Assembly (NCBI GenBank): GCA_028291285.1
Contig: JAQGIJ010000196.1
Location: forward strand, 1-11,957
Length of the DNA: 11,957 nt
DNA from: Phenylobacterium sp.
GTDB taxonomy: Bacteria; Pseudomonadota; Alphaproteobacteria; Caulobacterales; Caulobacteraceae
Reading direction: 5' to 3'
The first letter of the stretch is position 1, and each line of letters begins with the position of its first letter. The position numbers and the translations under genes were made by a program. This document shows, one piece after another, positions 7,047 to 11,957 of the stretch. Below the pieces are notes generated by a model. The model was given only the letters and a program-made list of their open reading frames with translations. It ran no database searches and had not been told where the DNA came from.

Positions 7047-7074
7047 TTGTAAGCTACTCCTTGGTAACTTATAA
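7047..7074. promoter_or_regulatory. 28-bp imperfect palindrome, probable TetR operator
   Basis: Left arm TTGTAAGCTAC, six spacer bases, right arm GTAACTTATAA. The arms match at 9 of 11 positions as an inverted repeat. The site ends 8 bases before the ATG of the TetR gene and lies inside the candidate promoter, the usual place for an autoregulatory TetR operator. It is one of the few AT-rich spots in the window, and I saw no second copy in the other intergenic gaps. Confidence 0.6.
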
Positions 7075-7075
7075 A
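7047..7075 (+). promoter_or_regulatory. Sigma-70-type promoter for the TetR-monooxygenase unit
   Basis: TTGTAA (7047-7052) and TATAAA (7070-7075) are separated by exactly 17 bases. The start of transcription would be about 7 bases after the -10, that is at 7082-7083, on or next to the A of the ATG at 7083. There is no purine-rich ribosome site before that ATG. Both observations suggest a leaderless mRNA, a type common in Caulobacter. Confidence 0.55.
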
Positions 7076-7082
7076 GCACACC

Positions 7083-7739
7083 ATGAGCGAGACGCAGCCC
7101 CGGTGGCGACGGCGCAAGGAGGCGCGACCCGGCGAGATCCTCCAGGCGGCGCTCGACGTCTTCTCGGAGAAGGGCTTCGCGCGGGCGACCCTCGACGAGA
7201 TCGCTCGCCGCGCCGGCGTCACCAAGCCCGCCCTCTACCGCTATTTCGAGACCAAGGAGGACCTCTTCCGGGCGGTCGTGACCGGCATGGTCCGGCCCGA
7301 TTTCGACCGCATCCGCGAGATGGCGAGCGGCTTCCCCGGTAGTTTCCACGAGCTCGTTCCACGGCTGCTCGCCCGCGCAGCGGCGAGCATCGGAAGCTCG
7401 CCCGCGCCGGCCATCGTGCGGATGGTGATCGGCGAATCCCGGACCTTTCCCGATCTCGCCCGGATCTGGCACGAAAGCCTCGTCGCGCCGGCCATCGGCA
7501 TGCTGGCCGAGCTGATCGAGCGCGCCCAGGCCCGCGGCGAGGTCGCGCCGGGCGATCCGCGCCTCTACGCCTTCTCCCTGCTCGGGCCGGTCTTCATGGG
7601 CGCCCTGTCGCGTGAGGTGTTCGGCCCCGTGGGCGCCGACGTCCCCGACCTCCAGGCGCTCGCCGGCCAGCATGCGCAGGTGCTGCTGCACGGGCTGACG
7701 CCCCCTCCCCCGCAACCGCAAAGGCAGGCCCCCACATGA
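7083..7739 (+). CDS. TetR-family transcriptional regulator
   Basis: A 218-residue ligand-responsive repressor of the TetR family, dimeric by family knowledge. The N-terminal DNA-binding domain runs about 17-63: ILQAALDVFSEKGF, then the turn TLDEIARRAGVTKPALYRYF (37-56) and KEDLFRAVV (58-66). The remaining helical part is the ligand/dimer domain, with a Pro-rich tail (PPPPQPQ) at about 208-214. It starts without a ribosome site just after a 28-bp palindrome overlapping a good promoter, so autorepression is inferred. Its stop overlaps the start of the FAD monooxygenase by 4 bases (ATGA), so both are translated from one message and the monooxygenase is its most likely target. Whether it also controls the ligase or the divergent operon is open; I saw no second copy of the palindrome. 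Ligand unknown. Confidence 0.93.
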   Translation: MSETQPRWRRRKEARPGEILQAALDVFSEKGFARATLDEIARRAGVTKPALYRYFETKEDLFRAVVTGMVRPDFDRIREMASGFPGSFHELVPRLLARAAASIGSSPAPAIVRMVIGESRTFPDLARIWHESLVAPAIGMLAELIERAQARGEVAPGDPRLYAFSLLGPVFMGALSREVFGPVGADVPDLQALAGQHAQVLLHGLTPPPPQPQRQAPT

Positions 7740-9259
7740 GCCAGACCGATGTGCTCATCGTCGGCGCCGGACCGACTGGCCTGGTGCTGGCGCTGTGGCT
7801 GACCAAGCTCGGCGTGCGCGTGCGGATCATCGACAAGACCACCGAGCCCGGCACGACCTCCCGCGCGCTCGCCGTGCACGCCCGCACCCTCGAGCTCTAC
7901 CGCCAGCTGGATCTCGCCGACGAGGTCGTCGCCCGCGGCCACAAGGTCCCCGCCATAAGCCTCTGGGTGAAGGGCAAGCGGGTGACGGGCATCACCTTCG
8001 CCGAGATGGGCGCGGACCTGACGCCCTATCCCTTCCTGCACATCTTCCCGCAGGACGAGCACGAGCGGCTGCTGATCGCCCACCTCGAAGCCATGGGCGT
8101 CACGGTCGAGCGGCGGACGGAGCTCGTCGGCTTCCGCGACAGCGCCGACCAGGTGACGGCGGAGCTGCGCGGGCCGGACGGTCAGGTTGAGACGGTCGAG
8201 GCCCGCTTCATCGCCGGCTGCGATGGGACGCGCTCAACGGTGCGGGAGGCGCTGGAGGCGGACTTTCCGGGCGGCACCTACCGCGACCTGTTCTACGTCG
8301 CCGATATCGAAGGCGCCGGCCCGCCGGTGAACGGGGAGCTGCACGCGGCGCTCGACGAGGCGGACTTCCTGGCGGTCTTCCCGCTGGCCGGCGAAGGCCG
8401 CGCCCGGCTGATCGGCACGGTCCGCGACGAGCGCGCCGAGCATCCCGAGACGCTGCGCTTCGAGGACGTGAGCCACCAGGCGATGGAGCGCCTGAAGCTG
8501 CAGGTGCTGAAGGTGAACTGGTTCTCCACCTACCATGTGCATCATCGGGTCACCGACCGGTTCCGCGAAGGCCGCGCATTCCTGCTGGGCGACGCCGCCC
8601 ACGTTCACAGCCCGGCGGGCGGCCAGGGGATGAACACCGGCATCGGCGACGCCATCAACCTCGCCTGGAAGCTTCAGGCCGTGCTCGCCGGCCGCGCGCC
8701 CGACAGCCTGCCCGACAGCTACCAGGAGGAGCGGATCGCTTTCGCCCGCCGGCTCGTGGCCACGACCGACCGGGTGTTCAGCTTCGTCACCGCCGACGGA
8801 AAGCTCGCGGAGGTCCTGCGCACCCGCATCGCGCCGCACCTCGCGCCGAAGATCATCGGGCTCGAACGCGTGCGCGACTACATCTTCCGCACCGTCTCGC
8901 AGGTGACCCTCAACTATCGCCACAGCGCGCTCAGCCGCGGCGCGGCCGGCCAGGTGCACGGCGGCGACCGGCTGCCGTGGGTGCGGATCGGCGAAGCCGA
9001 CAACTACGCCAGCCTCGCCGAGCCGGTCTGGCAGGTCCACGTCTACGGCGAGGCCCGGCCGGAGCTCGCCGGCTGGTGCGCCACGCGCGGCGTCGCGCTG
9101 CACGTCCTGGCCTGGACGGACGCGCACCAGGCAGCGGGCCTCAGGAAGGACGCCGCCTATCTGCTGCGGCCCGACACCTATGTGGCCGTCGCCGATGCGG
9201 ACGCTTCGGGGCAGACCTTCGCCGACTATGCTTCGGGGCTTGGGATCGCGCTGTCCTGA
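7736..9259 (+). CDS. Class A FAD-dependent monooxygenase (aromatic hydroxylase type)
   Basis: NAD(P)H- and FAD-dependent hydroxylase of the PheA/TfdB/MhpA-like family; 507 residues, soluble. It shows the N-terminal Rossmann motif VGAGPTGL (9-16), the DG motif GCDGTRSTVREAL (161-173) and the GD motif FLLGDAAHVHSPAGGQGMNT (282-301) with NLAWKL (308-313). The C-terminal 100 or so residues match the thioredoxin-like tail of phenol-hydroxylase-type members, e.g. YLLRPDTYVAVADADASG (about 476-493). It starts inside the TetR stop codon (ATGA overlap), so it is translationally coupled to its probable regulator. Likely inserts oxygen into an aromatic ring or an analogous enol/ketone, which suits the aromatic-type CoA ligase upstream. 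Substrate unknown. Its stop is 13 bases from the convergent kinase gene, with no terminator hairpin visible between. Confidence 0.93.
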   Translation: MSQTDVLIVGAGPTGLVLALWLTKLGVRVRIIDKTTEPGTTSRALAVHARTLELYRQLDLADEVVARGHKVPAISLWVKGKRVTGITFAEMGADLTPYPFLHIFPQDEHERLLIAHLEAMGVTVERRTELVGFRDSADQVTAELRGPDGQVETVEARFIAGCDGTRSTVREALEADFPGGTYRDLFYVADIEGAGPPVNGELHAALDEADFLAVFPLAGEGRARLIGTVRDERAEHPETLRFEDVSHQAMERLKLQVLKVNWFSTYHVHHRVTDRFREGRAFLLGDAAHVHSPAGGQGMNTGIGDAINLAWKLQAVLAGRAPDSLPDSYQEERIAFARRLVATTDRVFSFVTADGKLAEVLRTRIAPHLAPKIIGLERVRDYIFRTVSQVTLNYRHSALSRGAAGQVHGGDRLPWVRIGEADNYASLAEPVWQVHVYGEARPELAGWCATRGVALHVLAWTDAHQAAGLRKDAAYLLRPDTYVAVADADASGQTFADYASGLGIALS

Positions 9260-9272
9260 CGCGAGGCCGGCG

Positions 9273-10949
9273 CTAATGGCTCAGGATCACGCCGCTCAGC
9301 GCCGCGGCGAGCTCGTCCAGCCGGTACGGCTTGGGCAGGACGCGCACGCCCTCCGCCGCCGCGCTCTCCTTGGCGGCTTCCGCATAGCCGCTGGTGAGCA
9401 GCACCGGCAGGTCGCGGCGGCGGCGGCGGATCTCGCGGGCCAGGTCGACCCCGTTCATGCCGCCCGGCATCATGATGTCGGAGAACACCAGATCGATCGC
9501 CCGGCCGTTGGAGAGCGCGCCCAGCGCCGCCACCGCGCTGGCGGCCCGCGTCACCTGGTAGCCGAGCTGTTCGAGCATCTCGGTGACCAGCGCAGCCACC
9601 TCGTCGTCGTCTTCCACCAGAAGCACCGACCCCGCCCCTGAAGGCCGCCGCGAGTCCACATGCAGGTCGATCAGGTGGTGCTCACCGCGGCCCGGCGAGC
9701 GGAACGACCGTGGGAGCAGCAGGGAGACAGTCGTGCCCCGCCCGAGCGCGCTGTCGATCCGGACCGCGCCGCCGGACTGCTTGGCGAAGCCGTAGACCTG
9801 CGCCAGCCCCAGGCCGGAGCCGCGCCCCACCTCCTTGGTGGTGTAGAAGGGCTCGAAGACGTGAGCCTTCACCTCGTCGGACATGCCGACGCCCTCGTCG
9901 ATCACCGACAGGCGTACGTAGTCGCCCTCGAGATCGCGGTCCGCATAGCCGACGACGTTCTCGCCCCTGATCTCGATGGCGCCGCCGTTCGGCATGGCGT
10001 CGCGGGCGTTCACCGCAAGGTTCAGCACCACCAGCTCGAGCTCGCCGGGGTCGACCGCGATCGGCCACAGCCCTTCGCAGAAGCTCAGCGACACGTGCAC
10101 GTCGCCGCGCAGGCTGCGGTCCAGTAGTTCGAGCATGCCGCCGATCTGCAGCTCAAGGTCGACGGCCTCCGGCTTGAGCGGGGAGCGGCGGGAGAAGGCC
10201 AGCAATTGCCGCGTCAGCCCCGCGCCGCGCTGCGCCGCCTGGTGCATGCCGTCGAGCAGGCGCCGGCGACGGACCGGGTCGGTCTGGCGGTCCAGCATCT
10301 CCAGGCCGCCGGCGATGACCATCAGCAGGTTGTTGAAATCGTGGGCGACGCCGCCGGTGAGCTGGCCGATGGCCTCGATCTTCTGCGCCTGGCGCAGGAC
10401 CTCTTCCATCCGCGCCCGCTCGGCCATCTGCGACCGCAGCTCCTCGTTGGCCGTGGCCAGCTCGGCCGTGCGGGCCTCGACCTGCGCCTCGAGCTGCTGG
10501 GCCGCGCGGGCCTGCGCCTGCAGCAGGGCGCGGACCTCGTACTGGCGCGCCCGCGCCCGAACGGCGGCGCGGACGGTGCTGGTCAGGGTGATCGTCTGCA
10601 CCGGCCGCTCCAGCAGCGAGACGTTGCGCAGGTCCGCCACCACCTTCTGGCGCCAGGCGGCCACCGCCGGCTGCTCCTGGCGGCTGGTGAGCACCACGAA
10701 GGGCAGGTCCGACCAGGCCGGCTGGTCGGCGACCCAGTCGCAGAGCTGGGTGAAGTCCCTGGCGAACAGGCCTTCCTCGGCCAGCAGCACGACGGCGGCG
10801 CCGCGCCGCACCTCGGCCACCAGGCTCGGAAGATCCTTGCAGATCTCGGCAGGAACCTCGCGCCGGATGAACTCCGCCGCCGCCGGGCCGTCGCGGCCCA
10901 CCGGGGCGAAGATCAGCACGCGCCGGTCGAGGTCAGGCGTCTCCGACAT
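9273..10949 (-). CDS. Hybrid histidine kinase with N-terminal pseudoreceiver and C-terminal receiver
   Basis: A 558-residue soluble two-component protein with no transmembrane segment. Residues about 10-130 form a receiver-like fold lacking its phosphorylation residues: VLIFAPV (11-17) instead of the acidic pair, VVLLAEEGL (53-61) with Ala where Asp belongs, and LLERPV (112-117) with Arg for the Lys. A coiled-coil-like stretch (about 139-190) follows, then the dimerisation/His segment GQLTGGVAHDFNNLLMVI with His203, the N box around Asn314 (NLAVNARDAMP), DEGVGMS (351-357) and GRGSGLGL (375-382). A C-terminal receiver (about 441-558) has acidic residues at 446-448, Asp491 (FSDIMMPGG), Thr519 and Lys540, so it looks functional. 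ATG 10949 is chosen since the longer frame to 11048 runs inside the KaiC gene. Overlaps the KaiC-like gene by 17 bases, implying co-translation and a joint pathway. Confidence 0.92.
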   Translation of the reverse strand: MSETPDLDRRVLIFAPVGRDGPAAAEFIRREVPAEICKDLPSLVAEVRRGAAVVLLAEEGLFARDFTQLCDWVADQPAWSDLPFVVLTSRQEQPAVAAWRQKVVADLRNVSLLERPVQTITLTSTVRAAVRARARQYEVRALLQAQARAAQQLEAQVEARTAELATANEELRSQMAERARMEEVLRQAQKIEAIGQLTGGVAHDFNNLLMVIAGGLEMLDRQTDPVRRRRLLDGMHQAAQRGAGLTRQLLAFSRRSPLKPEAVDLELQIGGMLELLDRSLRGDVHVSLSFCEGLWPIAVDPGELELVVLNLAVNARDAMPNGGAIEIRGENVVGYADRDLEGDYVRLSVIDEGVGMSDEVKAHVFEPFYTTKEVGRGSGLGLAQVYGFAKQSGGAVRIDSALGRGTTVSLLLPRSFRSPGRGEHHLIDLHVDSRRPSGAGSVLLVEDDDEVAALVTEMLEQLGYQVTRAASAVAALGALSNGRAIDLVFSDIMMPGGMNGVDLAREIRRRRRDLPVLLTSGYAEAAKESAAAEGVRVLPKPYRLDELAAALSGVILSH

Positions 10950-11957
10950 CGTCGTCGCCGAACAGGGGCGCGGAATCCCCCACGTAGGTCGGCGTTCCGG
11001 AGAAGACGCCGCTGAACTGCCGCAAGGGCGGCCCGAGGTTGATGCCATTGTCGCTCAGCTTGAACTCGCGGATCGTGTGCTCGTGATGCCCGCTGCGCTT
11101 CTTCACGACCGAGAGCGCGCGCCGCACGGTCCCCGCCACCTCGAAATAGCGGAGCATGATGACGGCGTCGCTGAGGTAGCTCATGTCCAGCGGCGTATCC
11201 ATCGGGCCCACCAGACCGTGCTGGGCGAGCACCAATATGGTCAGCGCGCCCTGCTGCGCCAGATAGCTGAGCAGCTCGTGCATCTGCAGGATGAGGAAGC
11301 GCTCGTCCGGCATGGCGTTGAGGTAGCCGTTGAGGCTGTCGATCACCACGACCCGGGCGTTCTCGACCTCGACGCTGCGCCGGACCGCCGCCGCGAACTC
11401 GCCGGGCGACATCTCCGCGGGGTCGATCTGCTGGATCCGCAGGAGCCCCGACTCGAGGCAGGGCTGCAACGCCAGGCCCAGGGTCCGCGCCCGCGCCTCT
11501 ATCGTCCCACGGCCCTCGTCGAAGGCGAAGAAGACCGCCTGCTCGCCGCGTTGCGCGGCGGCGATCGCATAGGTCAGCGCCAGCGACGACTTGCCGACCC
11601 CCGCAGCCCCGATGAACAGCGCGTTGGTGCCCCGCTCCAGCCCGCCGCCGAGCATCTTGTCGAGCTCGGCGTGGCCGCTCGGCGTGAATTCGCCCGGGAA
11701 GGTGCGGTGATGCTCGGCGGCGACCAGCCTGGGATAGATTCGCAGTCCGCCCCTCTCGATGGTGAAGTCGTGGAAGCCGCCGCGAAACTGGATGCCGCGC
11801 ATCTTCACGACGCGCAGGCGACGTCGCTCCGACCCGTAGTCGATGGCCGTCTGCTCGAGCATGACCACGCCGTGGGCGATGGAGTGGAGCTGCAGGTCGT
11901 CCTGGCTGGAGGTCAGGTCGTCGAGCAGCACGACGGTGCATTCCCGCTCGGCGAAGA
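10933..11957 (-). CDS. KaiC-like two-domain RecA-superfamily ATPase, 5' end outside the window
   Basis: About 340 residues of a circadian-clock-KaiC-type ATPase. The frame stays open to base 11957, so the first domain is cut; its Walker B (TVVLLDD, first visible residues) and tail with RLRVVKMRG and FTIERGGLRIYPR remain. The second domain follows: EFTPSGHAELDKMLGGGLERG, Walker A GAAGVGKSS, FFAFDEGRG at the KaiC catalytic-Glu segment, Walker B ARVVVIDSLNGYL, and the KaiC-like ending VVKKRSGHHEHTIREFKLSDNGI. A GTG at 11931 is only an internal Val codon, not a start. At the KaiC phosphosite (Synechococcus Ser431/Thr432) it reads Ser-Tyr by eye (DMSYLSDAVIML). It stops after FSGTPTYVGDSAPLFGDDDVGDA, without the A-loop and tail used by KaiA. 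It overlaps the kinase gene by 17 bases. No kaiB or kaiA is visible here. Role in signalling or stress timing is inference. Confidence 0.92.
   Translation of the reverse strand, partial: FAERECTVVLLDDLTSSQDDLQLHSIAHGVVMLEQTAIDYGSERRRLRVVKMRGIQFRGGFHDFTIERGGLRIYPRLVAAEHHRTFPGEFTPSGHAELDKMLGGGLERGTNALFIGAAGVGKSSLALTYAIAAAQRGEQAVFFAFDEGRGTIEARARTLGLALQPCLESGLLRIQQIDPAEMSPGEFAAAVRRSVEVENARVVVIDSLNGYLNAMPDERFLILQMHELLSYLAQQGALTILVLAQHGLVGPMDTPLDMSYLSDAVIMLRYFEVAGTVRRALSVVKKRSGHHEHTIREFKLSDNGINLGPPLRQFSGVFSGTPTYVGDSAPLFGDDDVGDA

Noticed and set aside
5088..7721. Long minus-strand open frame (877 codons) opposite the ligase and TetR genes
   Set aside because: It is a shadow of high-GC codon bias. 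Its translation is low-complexity Arg/Gly/Ala/His/Gln-rich with no family motif, while the plus strand encodes intact ligase and TetR domains.
9418..9430. CGG trinucleotide run
   Set aside because: It encodes consecutive Arg residues in the kinase receiver domain and is ordinary for this codon bias.
10950..11048. Longer N-terminus for the kinase from 11048
   Set aside because: It would overlap the KaiC-like gene by over 100 bases and adds a Ser/Arg/Pro-rich stretch with no structure. The ATG at 10949 starts the receiver-like fold.
11929..11931. GTG at 11931 as the start of the KaiC-like protein
   Set aside because: The frame continues upstream to the window edge and the codon lies inside the Walker B strand (TVVLLDD) of the first KaiC domain, so it is an internal Val.
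10913..11941. 342-codon minus-strand frame overlapping the KaiC-like gene
   Set aside because: Wrong-frame reading of the KaiC-like gene; Arg/Ala/Gly-rich without motifs.

Overview
The window is gene-dense, very GC-rich bacterial DNA with strong G/C bias at third codon positions. Protein families, GC content, a Caulobacter-like promoter look (GCTA -10 cores) and a leaderless regulator gene all point to an alphaproteobacterium, most plausibly a Caulobacterales member such as Phenylobacterium or Caulobacter. That taxonomic call is inference. I see no rRNA, tRNA, CRISPR, transposase or prophage gene, and no gene-free stretch longer than 137 bases.

Positions 1-4195 (minus strand) hold a beta-oxidation-type operon. 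Its genes, in transcription order, are two crotonase-fold proteins (4195-3398, 3280-2537), a pair of unlike acyl-CoA dehydrogenase subunits (2486-1293, 1281-214) and a short-chain dehydrogenase cut by the window edge (188-1). The two dehydrogenase subunits each lack features the other keeps, as expected for an obligate alpha2beta2 enzyme of the type known from steroid side-chain degradation.

A 137-base divergent promoter region (4196-4332) separates this from a plus-strand unit: a second SDR paralogous to the first (4333-5121) and a feruloyl-CoA-synthase-like CoA ligase (5139-7010). Next come a TetR regulator (7083-7739) that looks leaderless, with a 28-bp palindrome overlapping its promoter, and a class A FAD aromatic-type monooxygenase (7736-9259) overlapping it by 4 bases. 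Taken together, genes 1-9259 look like a catabolic island: the ligase activates a carboxylic acid, the dehydrogenase pair desaturates it, the crotonases and SDRs process it further, and the monooxygenase probably handles a ring-bearing substrate or intermediate. The substrate cannot be read from the sequence.

Positions 9273-11957 (minus strand) are a separate signalling unit: a double-domain KaiC-like ATPase (open at the window edge) whose 3' end overlaps by 17 bases a hybrid histidine kinase. The kinase starts with a degenerate receiver-like domain and ends with an intact receiver. It ends only 13 bases from the convergent monooxygenase gene. This KaiC/kinase pair, with its N-terminal pseudoreceiver, is the most unusual part of the window.
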